Notes: generated by a model not told the origin, from the sequence alone. DNA of 41,677 bases from Akkermansiaceae bacterium (GCA_018402445.1 JAGYIT010000012.1:150407-192083), one strand, 5' to 3'. Counted from the stretch's first letter, positions 16,405 to 26,687 are shown. A program made the numbers and translations.

Positions 16405-17487
16405 TCAGCCGGCGAACACCGTGCGAGTGCTCCAAGTGTCGCGCAGCGACGCAAGATCGGCGTCCGACAACGATACGTAGCCAACTTCGGCCACATTGGC
16501 GATACCGTCATTGCTCAGGTAGTAGTCCACGAAGGCAGCCAGAGCGGCGTTCGACTCAGCCTTAGCCTTGTTCACGTAGATGAACAGTGGCCGGGAAATC
16601 GGGTAGGTATTGTTGCCGATTGTCTCGTCGGTCGGGGTGACGCACTCGCCGCCCGCCTCCTCGGAAACCTGAAGGACCTTCACATCTGTCGCTTCCTTCG
16701 CGAAGGCGAATCCGACCCATCCCAGCGAGGTATCCGAACCCTGGATTCCTTGAATGATGATGTTGTCATCGGCCGAGGCCTGATAGTCGGGGCGGGTGGT
16801 GGCATCCTGGCCACGGTCCTCGTTGAACTCCTCGATCACGATTTCAACGAATGAGGAGAACGTGCCCGACTCTTCGCCGGGGCCGACCAAGCTCAACGGT
16901 GCATCGGGAAGCGTTCCGGTCTCGCCCAGTTCCGCCGCTACTGCGTTGGCCTGAGCCCACGACGATATGCCTTGGGATTCGGGGCCTGTAAGCGCATAGA
17001 TCTGCTCGAACGACAAGCACTCGACCGCCGAGTTGGCCGTGTTGGTCATCATGGTGATGCCGTCGTTACCAACCTTGAGTTCGATCATCTCAATACCGTT
17101 GGCGGCGCACTCCTCCAACTGCGCAGGCTTCACCTTTGAAGAGGCGTCGTTAATGTCTGTCTCGCCCGCACAGAAGAGTTTGAACCCGTCGCCGGTACCC
17201 GGACCGTCTACCGAGATGTTGACGTCGGGATTCACAGCGGCGAACTCTTCGGCCACGGCAATGGAAATAGGTTCGACAGTAGACGACCCTGACACCACAA
17301 TGGTGCCCTCCAGAGCCGCCGGTGCGGCAGTGGTGTCGGATCCGCCAGCGGTGGTTGCGGGAGCGGCCGTTGTGGCGGGAGTATCGGTGTCCGTTGATGA
17401 CGAGTCATCGCTACCACACGCCGCTGTCACTAGGACCAAGGCGGTGAGGCCGGCTACGAACTTAGCACGTCGGGATTTCATGTTCAC
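16405..17487 (-). CDS. pstS: Phosphate-binding lipoprotein
   Basis: Captures phosphate outside the membrane and passes it to PstC-PstA. About 359-361 residues. Lipoprotein signal MKSRRAKFVAGLTALVLVTA with the lipid-bearing Cys in TAACGSDD, then a Ser/Thr/Ala-rich linker. Ligand-binding pieces: VVSGSSTVEPISIAVAEEFA, DGPGTGDGFKLFC, DINDASSKVK, LVGPGEESGTFSSFVE and LGWVGFAFA. Two starts are possible: ATG 17481, or GTG 17487, which is at a better distance (9 bases) from AAGGAG. A PHO box lies about 90 bases upstream. A hairpin follows the gene. Confidence 0.95.
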   Translation of the reverse strand: MNMKSRRAKFVAGLTALVLVTAACGSDDSSSTDTDTPATTAAPATTAGGSDTTAAPAALEGTIVVSGSSTVEPISIAVAEEFAAVNPDVNISVDGPGTGDGFKLFCAGETDINDASSKVKPAQLEECAANGIEMIELKVGNDGITMMTNTANSAVECLSFEQIYALTGPESQGISSWAQANAVAAELGETGTLPDAPLSLVGPGEESGTFSSFVEIVIEEFNEDRGQDATTRPDYQASADDNIIIQGIQGSDTSLGWVGFAFAKEATDVKVLQVSEEAGGECVTPTDETIGNNTYPISRPLFIYVNKAKAESNAALAAFVDYYLSNDGIANVAEVGYVSLSDADLASLRDTWSTRTVFAG

Positions 17488-17572
17488 GAGTGGAATCTCC
17501 TTGATCGTTCGAGACTGCCTGATTTGAGCAGCCGACGTGAAGGTACGGGTCACAGATGGCTTGGGGACCTCA

Positions 17573-17594
17573 CTGAAATGAACGGTTGGTGAAC
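17573..17594 (-). promoter_or_regulatory. PHO box (PhoP-binding direct repeat) of pstS
   Basis: On the minus strand the sequence is GTTCACCAACC followed directly by GTTCATTTCAG, two 11-base direct repeat units each beginning GTTCA. This is the layout of the actinobacterial PhoP operator described in Streptomyces (GTTCACC units at 11-base spacing). It sits upstream of pstS in the right orientation. A further GTTCACC on the plus strand is at 17605-17611. It predicts induction of the operon when phosphate is scarce. Confidence 0.75.
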
Positions 17595-17639
17595 AGCACC
17601 CAAAGTTCACCTGAAGCACCTGAGTCCTTGAATAGTGAG

Positions 17640-18043
17640 CTGGCTACCAAGTCCTGAAGCGATCACTGAGTTTTGGGTTCGAACCCCTCGCTGCGACGCC
17701 AGTCATCGGGTCTCTCGGGCCGCACCTGGAAACGAACCATATCGTCGCTGCGAACTACCACAGCCCAAACCGCGCGCTCCACCACCATTCCACTCCTCAG
17801 CCGCTGCAGCCTTCACCACCACTACCCCAACCGACAACCAGAGCGACAGCCCGGGACCTCAGACCGGGAAGAAACAAAAGGTCGCACACTAGGCAGCACC
17901 GCCGCCTAGAGAATCGCGCCGCTCAACGCCTTCGCGATCACCTTCGAAGACCGCCTCTTCTGAGGCCCTGAGGTCCACAACAACAATGACCAGCCTGATC
18001 AGTTACACCAAGTTCCCGACAGACCCGGTCCTTTGAGATGCGT
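17640..18043. other. No gene recognised between pstS and prsW-like gene
   Basis: Proline- and serine-rich translations in several frames reflect base composition, not a protein. It contains the palindrome GGGTTCGAACCC near 17680, which looks like a tRNA T-loop but has no acceptor partner (see rejected items). Confidence 0.45.
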
Positions 18044-18981
18044 TTACAAAGATCGTTCTTGGAGAGCAAGTTTCGTGATCATCACACGGCGCTCATCAAA
18101 CGCGGGGCGCTGCTTGCGTGGGAGCTCCCGGCGGAGGCGCTGGGTCGCACGAAGGTCGCCGTAGGCATCAAGTTCAACGGGTGACAAATTGTTCGCAAAG
18201 GCAAGTTGTTGCAGGCGGCTGCGTACGAGAGCGACTTCGTCACGTCGCAGGCGTCGCACCATCACGAAGAAGAGCACGATGTGTCCGAGCAGAAGAAATG
18301 CAAAGACGACGTTTAACCCTGATGCATTCCATGCGGCATGCAACGCGATCGCCGGCAGAAGTCCACGCACCGCAGCGGCCCGACGAGAACGCCCGTCGCG
18401 AACCGCAGCGCCTATGACGAGCCCTACCCAAAGCGCAAAGAAAGGGTGCGCGAAGGGCGAGAACAGGCCTCGCAACACAAACACCAATCCGAGGTCATCA
18501 TCGATGATCGCCTGCGAGAAATAGATGACGTTTTCGACCATCGCGAAACCGAGGCCTACGTAGCCGGCGTAGACAGCACCATCAAGTGGGGAGTCCAGGT
18601 GGCGTCGTTTGGCAGCTCCCAAGATCCCGAGGGCCTTCATGATCTCTTCCACAACCGGGGCGCTAACGACAAGCGCCGCAGAAACACCGAACACAGCGGC
18701 TGTGATTTCGTTGGCAATCCTCGCTACGAGTACCGAGATACCAGCGCCCCACAGGAACGCGTTCCATCGCATGGCTCGCGGCTCGGGCTCAGAGCCGGTC
18801 GAGCCAGACAAAAGCGGGGATGGTATAGAGCCAGTGGAATGAGGGCAATGAGGAACGCAAGCGGCGTGTCCACTGCATAGGCGCCGACTGATAGCAGGGA
18901 CACGATGAAAGCCAGCACCAGCAATCGACGAATTTTTGGCTTCGGGACCTCGCACGGGGAAACTTTACGGTGCTCTTTCAA
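18044..18981 (-). pseudogene. PrsW-family intramembrane protease, one frameshift
   Basis: PrsW proteases cut membrane-bound anti-sigma factors within the membrane. The family motif VVEEIMKALG carries the Glu-Glu pair, FAMVENVIYF the second conserved Glu, and SPFAHPFFAL and ALHAAWNASG the conserved His residues. Several membrane helices are seen, including VFVLRGLFSPFAHPFFALWV and LNVVFAFLLLGHIVLFFVMV. The N-terminal helices (LLVLAFIVSLLSVGAYAV, PLAFLIALIPLALY) lie in another frame; the two parts join near 18,800-18,830 before EPEPRAMRWNAFLWG. The start is uncertain: a TTG at 18981 is the only visible candidate. Confidence 0.8.
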
Positions 18982-19210
18982 CCCGGACTGTCAACGACAC
19001 GCAGCAAATGTGGATCAATGACCGGAATCGATCATCTTCTTCCGGGATTTCTGGTGTCAGAGAGGGAGGCCTTATCGACGCTGGCGGGCACAGGAGCCCA
19101 TTTACGGGTGGCCATAAACGCCTCATTGACAAGTAGCCACTGACGCATTACCGCTTCATTCTGCTACCTGATCCCACATCCAATCAGATCAGAGACAGAC
19201 CTGACAGCGC

Positions 19211-21770
19211 TCACTGATATGTCAACGTCACGTTCACACTCGAGGTTCTGCCGGCGGAATCGGTGACGGACACCGTCACGGTGGCCGGCCAACCCGGATT
19301 ACCGATGTGAAGAACTGTCACCGGTATGGGGCTTTGGGTAGTGGTGCCATCACCGAGTCGACCAGAACCATTATTTCCCCAGCAGCGCGCCGTCGTGTCA
19401 ACAAGCACCGCACAGGTGTGGAAGTTGGCGGCAGAAATCTGAGTGATCCCCGACAACGCCGTTCCTGCACTAGTCGTGACAGCCACCGGTACAGACCTGT
19501 TGGTGGTGGTGCCGTCACCGAGCTGGCCAGCAGCATTATTTCCCCAGCAGCGCGCCGTCGTGTCAACAAGCATCGCACAGCTATGTTGAAAGTCGAGGGA
19601 GATTTGGGTGATACCCGACAACGCCGTTCCTGCACCAGTCGTCACTGTCACCGGAACAGACCTGTTGGTGGTGGTGCCGTCACCGAGTCGGCCAGCACCA
19701 TTATTTCCCCAGCAGCGCGCCGTCGTGTCGGCAACCACCGCACAGGCGTGTTCGTAGCCAGCGAAGACCTGGGTGATTCCCGACAACGTGGTGCCAACAC
19801 CTGTGTCCACAACTGTCACCGGTAGAGAGCTAGGGGTTGTGGTGCCGTCACCGAGTCGGCCCTCGGTATTCCGTCCCCAGCAGCGCGCCGTTGTGTCGGC
19901 AAGCAGCGCACAGGTCTTGGTCACACCAGCGGAGATGTGGATGATTCCCGACAGCGCTGTCCCAGCGCTGGTTGTCACTATCACCGGTACAGAACTGCTG
20001 GCGGCGCTGTCATTACCCAACTGGCCATCACCATTCGATCCCCAGCAGCGCGCCGTCCCATCGTTCAGCACCGCACACGTATAGAAACCGCCGGCGGAGA
20101 TCTGAATGACTCCCGACAGCGCTGTCCCGGCGCTCGTCGTCACTATCACCGGTACAGAACTGTTGGCGGTGGTGCTGTCACCGAGTTGTCCAGACCCGTT
20201 AAATCCCCAGCAGCGCGCCGTACCATCAACAAGCACCGCACAGGCATGGGCTGCACCGGCGGAGATTTGAGTGACGCCCGACAACGTAGTCCCAGCGCCC
20301 GTGTCCACAATTGCCACTGGCACAGAACTAGGGGTGGTGGTGCCGTCACCGAGTTGGCCAGCAGCCATTCGATCCCCAGCAGCGTGCTGTTGTGTCGTCA
20401 AGCACCGCACAAGCATATTCTCCGCCGGCGGAGATGGTGGTGGCGTTGAAGTTCCAGGCGGCTGGCCCGGTGAACGATCCCGTGGTCGCATTGAACGTGA
20501 CCCCGGGAGGTAGCTGTCCGGTGGCGCTGAACGTCGTCGAGCCGATCGCTCCGGTGACAGTCGGTGTAACCACTTGCGATACTTGACCCTGAGTCCACGT
20601 GGTCGACGCGTACGTCAGATTCAACGCAGGTGGGATGATCGGCGGCGCTGGCGGTGGGACGGCCTGGTTGGTTTCGTTCACAACTGTGGCGCTAACAGCT
20701 CGTGTCCCACCGATAACAACAACCTCTTGGATGCTATTTCGGTATTGCCGCAACCAACTATGAGTCGGACCAGCCAACAGGTCAGGAGCCGTGAACAACA
20801 ACGGCCTATCAGCCGCAGCTAACGGTGCAGCAATCAACCCGTCAGCAAACCCCACCCCCGACACCACCACCGGTTCCCGAGGAGAACCATTCACCGTAAT
20901 GAAACGATCTGCAACCTGAACTGCCGTGCCGAAACGGTCAGCACCACCAACACGTTCCACCCCACACCCACCAGAAGCAACAACCCCCGACAAGTCGTTG
21001 GCAACCACTGGCGCCAACGCGGTGGTCCCACCAATCATCACCACACAGTTCGCCCGCACACCAGCAACAGCATCCAACACCACCTGCGGTGCAGCCGACG
21101 GAGATGACAGCAACAACAAATGACCGTTGCGATACGCCAACGCCCCGGCAACCAACGCATCAGCGAACCCTTCACCACTCGCCACCAACACCGTTTGATA
21201 CGACCCCGCCAGAACCCCACCCGACACTGAAGTCACATAATCAACAATCGCTGCAGCGGTCCCGTACTGATCCTCACCAGCAATCCGGACCACCGGATTC
21301 ACCCCGACACCATCCCAACCAGCAGCAACACTGACAGCCACCCGCACCGCATCCGACACTGCCGCTACACCACCCACCACCACAATCTCAGACGCCGCCA
21401 CACCACTCGCACGCACCGCGTCACGCACCACCACCGGCAACGAATCACTACGAGTTAGCAGGATTGCGGTGCGACCCGACCGGCCACCACCATCCAAAAA
21501 CCCGGCCAACCCCGAAGCCGCCAGGCCATCAGCAAACGACTCCCCCGACACCACAATCAAACGATCCACACCCGAGATCGACCCGCCACCCACCAACGCA
21601 GCCACCTCCACCGCCGTCTGATAACGATCCGATCCCGCCACCCGATCAACAACACCCGACCCAAACACAGTCTCCGACGACGTCATCACCACCGACGACA
21701 CCACCACCATGACCGCCACCGCTCCAAGCAACGCAGAAACCCTGACACCGCGACGCCAAGCAGTAAACAC
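19211..21770 (-). pseudogene. Large surface protein: three cell-wall-binding (CWB2) repeats, Ig-like domain, RCC1 array; one frameshift
   Basis: About 850 residues from GTG 21770. Signal peptide VSALLGAVAVMVVVSSVVM. Three CWB2 (PF04122) repeats follow, each with an R-(V/I)-(A/G)-G-x-(D/E)-(R/Q)-(Y/F)-x-T-A start (RVAGSDRYQTAVEVAALV, RIAGEDQYGTAAAIVDYV, RVGGADRFGTAVQVADRF) and a VVVGG or VVVIGG end; they anchor proteins to the cell wall. Then a putative Ig domain (GQLPPGVTFNATTGSFTGPA), then seven RCC1-type beta-propeller repeats with CAVL and ARCWG landmarks, and a short end (SVTDSAGRTSSVNVTLTYQ). The two halves are split by one extra base near 20,366-20,369 in a repeat whose other copies are in frame. 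Likely a wall-bound binding or adhesion protein. Confidence 0.85.
19300..20440 (-). repeat. Tandem RCC1 repeat array, about 165-bp period
   Basis: The string CCCAGCAGCG recurs near 19377, 19542, 19707, 19875, 20041, 20207 and 20378, seven copies at 165-171 base spacing, with high nucleotide identity between copies. The high identity suggests recent expansion or gene conversion, and makes the region prone to slippage and misassembly. Confidence 0.8.
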
Positions 21771-22039
21771 GATTCGAGAAGATAACTTCAGAAATAAGTG
21801 ATAGCAACACTTTCAAAATCTGCAGCCCATATCAGACACACCGTGAGCCCTCCCTCGGACCTGGCTCATCGGTCACATCGAGGGGCAATCAATCTCACGA
21901 CCACCACTCACGTTCCGGCGTTACGAGCATCCCGATTACTCGGACACCGCACCCTCGCAGCACTGCTGCCGATGCTGCGCGTTCATGCGGTTTTACTGGT
22001 GTGTTCGAGCTCACGGTCGACCGCACGTCGGATCCCAGG

Positions 22040-22546
22040 CCGACACTGACCGGTCCGAGGTGTCTGGCGGCGAGCTAGCAGCCGATCGATCGGCATCTGG
22101 TCGAGTCGTCGTCGGATGGTGCGAGCGGCATCATCAGCACCTCTCCTGCAATTTCAGTAACCATCAGCCAATTCGCTCAGGCCTTGGCCGGGTAGAACAG
22201 CGAGTCGGAGTTCCGAATCTCGTAGAACGTCGATGCCCTAGGAGTCGTGCTTAAGCAGGTGGGCGGCTTGTCGGTCGATCTCAAACGGGTCAGTGTCGTC
22301 CAACCGATCGAGATCGAACAAGTCCTCCGTGGCACGATTGAAATACGAAGGGATACGTTCGTAGACAGGACGACCAACCCCAAGATCTCGAGCAACATCC
22401 ACTAAACAACGGATCCACTGCGCTACCTCAACATCCCGCTCGACGTCAAAGTTCAGGCGAACATCTCGATGACCTTGCAAGAAAGCAGCCTCTTTCCCTA
22501 CAGACCGAAAGTCACAGAACAATGGCTCCTCCGACCCGGCATGACT
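22040..22546 (-). pseudogene. Unrecognised gene with possible BrnT-like C-terminal part, broken
   Basis: A frame from about 22546 reads SHAGSEEPLFCDFRSVGKEA, then LNFDVERDVEVAQWIRCLVD, then DPFEIDRQAAHLLKHDS and stops. Across frame changes it seems to continue with FYEIRNSDSLFYPAKA, NWLMVTEIAGEVLMMPLAP and RCRSIGC. The second part looks like a BrnT-type or related small toxin pattern (HLLKH near the start, a DPLFYP-like strand, a regulatory CRPIGCY-like end). Reading requires at least three frame changes. It is next to an XRE/DUF6036 pair. The assignment is weak. Confidence 0.35.
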
Positions 22547-22604
22547 CACAGATATTTCGCGTGCAAATTGCTGGAAAGCGACGCTTGGCCTTGGGGACCT
22601 CGCC

Positions 22605-23280
22605 CTACTCCCCGTTGCTGAGCTGAGCGAGAATCTCAGCCGGAGACGGCTCGCTGGTTCGGGCTCGACGATCGTTGAGCGAGCGCTCACGATTCGCATG
22701 CCAAAGGGATCGGTCCCCTTCGGGAAGCCCGCTCGCGCCAGCGGCGTCGATCCGCTCGATAGCAGGTATCGCCCGAGCGTCGCTGACCGCATGCAGCCCT
22801 TCACGAACGACCGCAGGGTCGATGAGTCACTGGGCGATCAAGATGTCGACGAAGTCGTTGTCCTTCGGCCGACCTGCAATTAGTTTGGCGACGGCAAGGT
22901 CGTGTGGATCGAGACACCAACCGGTGGCTCCGGAGCTGGGATCGACCTCGGGGATGAGTCGATCGATCCATCCGTCTGGGAGCACGGACGTTTCGAACGA
23001 GATCCCGTCGACATGGAAGCCGAACGACTCATGAAAGCGCGACTCCTGACCGAGAGAGCCGTCGAGGAAATCCGACAGGCGATCGATCTCATGGCGGTCT
23101 GCGGCGATCGGCATGATGTCGACTTCCGCCGACATCATCAATGCACCGTCGAGCACCATCGTCGAGTACGACGCCGAAAATCGACTGCGAACCCATGATG
23201 ACGAGCGCGCCCGTCGCACCTTGATGCCGCAGCACTTCTCGCGCTGCTCGTATTCCGTGGTGGAACTGTTCGAGGTTCAC
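22605..23280 (-). pseudogene. DUF6036-like nucleotidyltransferase (toxin-antitoxin-type), frameshifted
   Basis: About 225 codons. Starts GTG at 23280 (VNLEQFHHGIRAAREVL), then ALVIMGSQSIFG, the GSxxxxG of nucleotidyltransferases, then in the next frame MMSAEVDIMPIAADRHEID with the acidic catalytic pair in the usual place. Next are RFHESFGFHVDGISFETSVL and LDPHDLAVAKLIAGRPKDND, typical of DUF6036 and AbiEii-like proteins. The end, AEILAQLSNGE, is in a third frame. The start overlaps the XRE gene's stop by 4 bases (GTGA), so the two are coupled. Such pairs are toxin-antitoxin-like. Breaks near 23170-23210 and 22,800-22,830 resemble the other indels here. Confidence 0.7.
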
Positions 23281-23769
23281 CTCTGAAGTTCCTTAAGGAT
23301 TTCTCGACGTTCGGCCTCGGTCAGCACGCCAGCGAACGGAGAACTCTGACGCAGATCCCGAGCGAACTGATCGGTCGAAGTAAGGAGCGCTTCCACATGA
23401 CCGGCTCCGAGGGCAAGGAGGGTTTCCCACACGTCGACCCAGCGTTGCTCACTCGGTCCAATCGATCGCATCTTGTCGATGTTCGTGCGCGCCTTGGCCA
23501 TCACTGCTGCCGGGTCCTTTTGCAGCTTGGCAGCTATGGCTGTGCTGATTGCCAGTGATCGGCGCTCCTCGAAGGTCAGCGCCGGAACAGCAATCAACTC
23601 GTGACTGCATCGCTGCCAGCACCTGTTCCAACGTGTCCGCCTGAGGCGACACATGGCCACGCTCGTAGGTATTGATCCGCTCGCGTGACGTGGCCGCTAA
23701 CTCGGCGAGCTGGCCCTGCGTGAGGCCGAGCTCACGTCGGCGCTTGCTGATGAGGGTTCCAGTACTCAT
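23277..23769 (-). pseudogene. XRE-family HTH regulator (antitoxin-like), frameshifted
   Basis: About 164 codons. An N-terminal XRE helix-turn-helix (LISKRRRELGLTQGQLAELA, then TSRERINTYERGHVSPQ) runs in one frame to AAMQSR near 23,600. The C-terminal part continues in another frame: HELIAVPALTFEERRSLAIS, then KLQKDPAAVMAKARTNIDKM, ending REILKELQR. The ATG is at 23769, and the GTG of the DUF6036 gene overlaps its stop. The pair is likely self-regulated by the HTH protein. One indel near 23,600-23,640 breaks the gene. Confidence 0.75.
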
Positions 23770-23894
23770 GTCGAAAGTGTATCTGATCCGATACATCCAC
23801 ACTCACCAGAATTCGACGGGTGCGCTGGGCATTCCACGACATGTCCACCCGGGTGTTACGGCGAGACCTGCCGAAGCGACATCAAGACGGGGCT

Positions 23895-24165
23895 CGACGT
23901 AATCCTCGAACAGCTTGCGCCACTCCAAGCGCTGCACGCCGAGCGACGCGACACGACCTCAACGACCGTGGTGTTGTTGCGAGATTTCGATGACGGAGCA
24001 GTCGCGACCGCTGACCGCAACACCGGCACCGGCCACGTCACCCCACACCAACTCGGCCTCACCCTCGCCACCCAAGCCATCAACCGCCGCATGAGCCTCG
24101 AAGCAATCGCTGAGGTCCTGGAGAGGATGGTCGACAGTTCGCTCCTCGGCGAACCCCGATCGCCT
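23895..24165 (+). pseudogene. Possible tyrosine recombinase C-terminal remnant
   Basis: Reads GHVTPHQLGLTLATQAINRR and then MSLEAIAEVLERMVD. Tyrosine recombinases carry HQLRHTLATQAINRGMSLEAIAxLLGH at this place, so the overall fit is good, but the catalytic Arg-His pair (RHT) reads GLT, the following GH is lost, and no catalytic Tyr follows. It looks like a dead integrase end, which fits an old mobile island. Upstream residues (VVLLRDFDDGAVATADR) fit loosely. Confidence 0.45.
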
Positions 24166-24340
24166 CTCGATATTGGCATAGCCAGTAGTCGTCGACCGCC
24201 ACTACGGCGCTCCTGGCCTGGTCTCGGTGGGATCTGCTTGCGCGCGATTGGGGGAGAAGCCGACGCCCCGTGAGCTCGCGTTCAAGGACCCTCGGCCACG
24301 TATTGTGCGCAACTGATACGGTCGCTTCCAGGGAGGGTGC

Positions 24341-25494
24341 ATGAACGGTGATCAGACGATGCGAGAGATGGGCCGCAACCTGGCGGTGCCCGTGTTCGAT
24401 CACACCTCGTTCACTACGCCCCCCGCCATGCGTGATGCCACAGTCGCCGTTGTGACGTCTGCGGCCCTGCACCATGCCCACGACGAGCGTTTCTCGGCGG
24501 GTGACACCGGGTACCGGTTCCTTAGTCCTGCGACCCGTGATCTGGTGATGGGTCATTGGAGCCCGAACTTCGATCACACCGGCTTCCAGGTGGATGTCAA
24601 CGTGGTGTTTCCGATCGACCGCCTGATCGAACTGCACTCCGATGGTGTGATCGGCGGCGTCGCGATCGCGCCATGTGTCCTTTGCTGGCAATCAGCCCGA
24701 CGACGTCGCCACCATCCGCTTCGACAGCGGCCCCGTGCAGGCAGCCGAACTGCGGCGACGGGGTCGACGTCGTCATCCTCACACCTGTTTGACCGCTGTG
24801 CACGCGCACCGTGAGTGTGCTCGCCCATGTGATGGAAGACGCCGGACTCGCCAGCATCGTGCTCGCCTCGATGCGCCCGGTGGTCGAGAAGATGCGGCCG
24901 CCACGCGCGCTGTACTGCGAGTTCCCGCTGGGGCGGCCCCTCGGCATCCCTAACGACCCGGCATTCCAGCATCGAGTGCTGGCAGCTGCGTTCGAATTGC
25001 TGTCCGCACCTAAGGGTCCAGTGATCGTGGATTTCCCCGATGTGATCGAATCCGATGAGCAGCCCGTGGCCTGCGCGATTCCACCACGTTTCGATCCGAA
25101 CCTGCCGGCCTGTGTGGATGAAGCGCGCGGTTTGCGCGCAGCCTATGAGCGCTCCCTTACCCGTCGCGGGCGCACCGATGTGGGGCGAGTACTCAGCGCG
25201 GATCAGGTCCCCGAGGCCCTCGATGCACTGCACCGCATCGCCTCAGGTGAGGAATGGAAGAGCGTCGGGATCCCCGGAAGCAACACCATCGCCGTAATGC
25301 ACGACATCCGCTCCTACTACGACGAGGCCTGTCTGGAGCTGACAGACGGGCCCGCTCCCGGCGGGCGGGCCGTGGAGGCCTGGTTTTTCGAGTCCACGCA
25401 GGCTGGGCGCACCACGCTGGCTGCTCGTCAGGCTCTCAAGGATGCCGAGGCGCCGTTCCCGATGTGGTTCTACATGGCCCCCGGCCACCGCTGA
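24341..25494 (+). CDS. GrdB-like protein (glycine/sarcosine/betaine reductase selenoprotein B family), probable selenoprotein
   Basis: About 380 codons from ATG 24341, which has a GGGAGGG ribosome site. Begins MREMGRNLAVPVFDHTSF and TTPPAMRDATVAVVTSAALH, then DTGYRFLSPATRDLVMGHWS and FDHTGFQVDVNVVFPIDRL, then SFAGNQPDDVATIRFDSGP, all typical of the PF07355 (GRDB) family in actinobacteria. Two single-base frame changes fall near 24,672 and 24,750. Then the frame reads GDGVDVVILTPV-TGA-PLCTRTVSVLAHVM, so the TGA (24790) sits three residues before a Cys, where this family has Sec or Cys (UxxC). It continues uninterrupted to 25494. If TGA is read as selenocysteine, it is a redox enzyme with a UxxC motif; the substrate is unknown, and family members outside anaerobes are not known to be glycine reductases. 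Confidence 0.75.
24790..24820 (+). promoter_or_regulatory. Candidate selenocysteine TGA with downstream hairpin (SECIS-like)
   Basis: TGA at 24790-24792, then GCACGC (24800-24805) that pairs with GTGTGC (24815-24820) around a nine-base loop GCACCGTGA. The loop starts 16 bases after the U of the codon, within the usual range for a bacterial SECIS. The stem is short and includes one G-U pair, so the hairpin is only suggestive. The strong evidence is the conserved protein on both sides. Confidence 0.45.
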
Positions 25495-26687
25495 ACCGCG
25501 AGTCCGTCACAGATGTCGGCGACACAGACCGCTGTCCGTCGCTCATTGAAAAGGCCGCAGTGCTGTGTGTGCGGATCGGCAGCAAACACCTACTCCCCAA
25601 CCCATCCGGCCTCATGGTGTAATGCCACCGCATACGGGGGCTTGAGTCGGAAACCCAGCGTGAGCAGGAGCTTCATGGTGTGCCTTCCGCGCAATAGGAC
25701 GTCTCGGTTCCGCGCTATGCGCAGGTTCGGTCGGTGGGCGTGGTGTTGAAGCAACTCGCTCCCTGTCTGCCGATTCGGTGGGTATGACACGCAACTTCTC
25801 TCACCATGACCGACATATCAACCATCGAACAGCAACCTTGGTCATGCCCAACGGCGCCACCACCCCAACCGACAGCCCGACGGGACTGTCAGATCCGGTC
25901 TGCCCCCGGTGTGGTTGCCGTCGTCATCAAGGGACACCGTTCGCTGACCACTGCGACGACCCGATGGCCCGAAACGCTGAGATGCAACGCCGCGTGCGAT
26001 GTTCGCGTCGATCAGAGCGTGGGCGATGCTGCGTTCACCAATGTCCAGATCAGAAAACTGCGCCTCACCAGCTACGACTTCCATAGAGCCGCCGGCGGTG
26101 TGCGGTTGCGTCACGTTCGCACTGCATCCCTATCCGCGCTCAATAGCTGACCTGTTCAGCAGCGCTGCGACGCTCCACAGCAGCGACAGCCGCCGCCCGA
26201 CGAACCACATCTGAGCTGACCCGTGTGGATGTTGTGTCACCTTTCATGCCACTCATCTCCTGTGCGTGTCATAACGCTGCACCCCGTACCAGTCTGCTGC
26301 GAAAGTGCACGGGGCCGCACGGACCGTTCCATCGTCTGCGCTCGAAACGTTCAGAACGATCTTCCTGTGCACAGGTAGTGGCGGTCGTGTGGCCAGCTCG
26401 CCGGCACGTCCGAAACATAAGGCCGCCGACATGCGGAGATGCGAACCCTACGAGTTCCACCTGATGCTGCGGTTATTCGATTGATCCCTTCGCGCTGCAC
26501 CCCAGCGGTCGAGACGTGCACCGTCCACACTTTTCCATCGGAAGTAACGGAGATCGTGCCGTCCATAGGGATCCTGGTACCACCCTGCTGGTGGTGGCAG
26601 AAGCCGGGGTGGCGGCGGGATCACCACCAGCGGCCGCCAGAGTTGCTTGAGCGGGACTAGTAATCCGCATCCCTCGGACTTCCTCGT
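25495..26687. other. No gene recognised
   Basis: Frames of 60-120 codons exist on both strands (for example around 25,806-26,150 and 26,351-26,566), none with a known motif. One or two broken small genes are possible. The density of frame shifts nearby prevents a firm call. Confidence 0.4.

Noticed and set aside
17673..17702. tRNA-like 3' end (GGGTTCGAACCC followed by a GCCA ending)
   Set aside because: Only three base pairs of a T-stem fit, the acceptor length is wrong and no 5' acceptor partner lies upstream. The palindrome alone is not a tRNA.
25842..26114. 90-codon minus-strand frame
   Set aside because: Some stretches look protein-like, but no motif, no ribosome site and no continuation in other frames support a gene.
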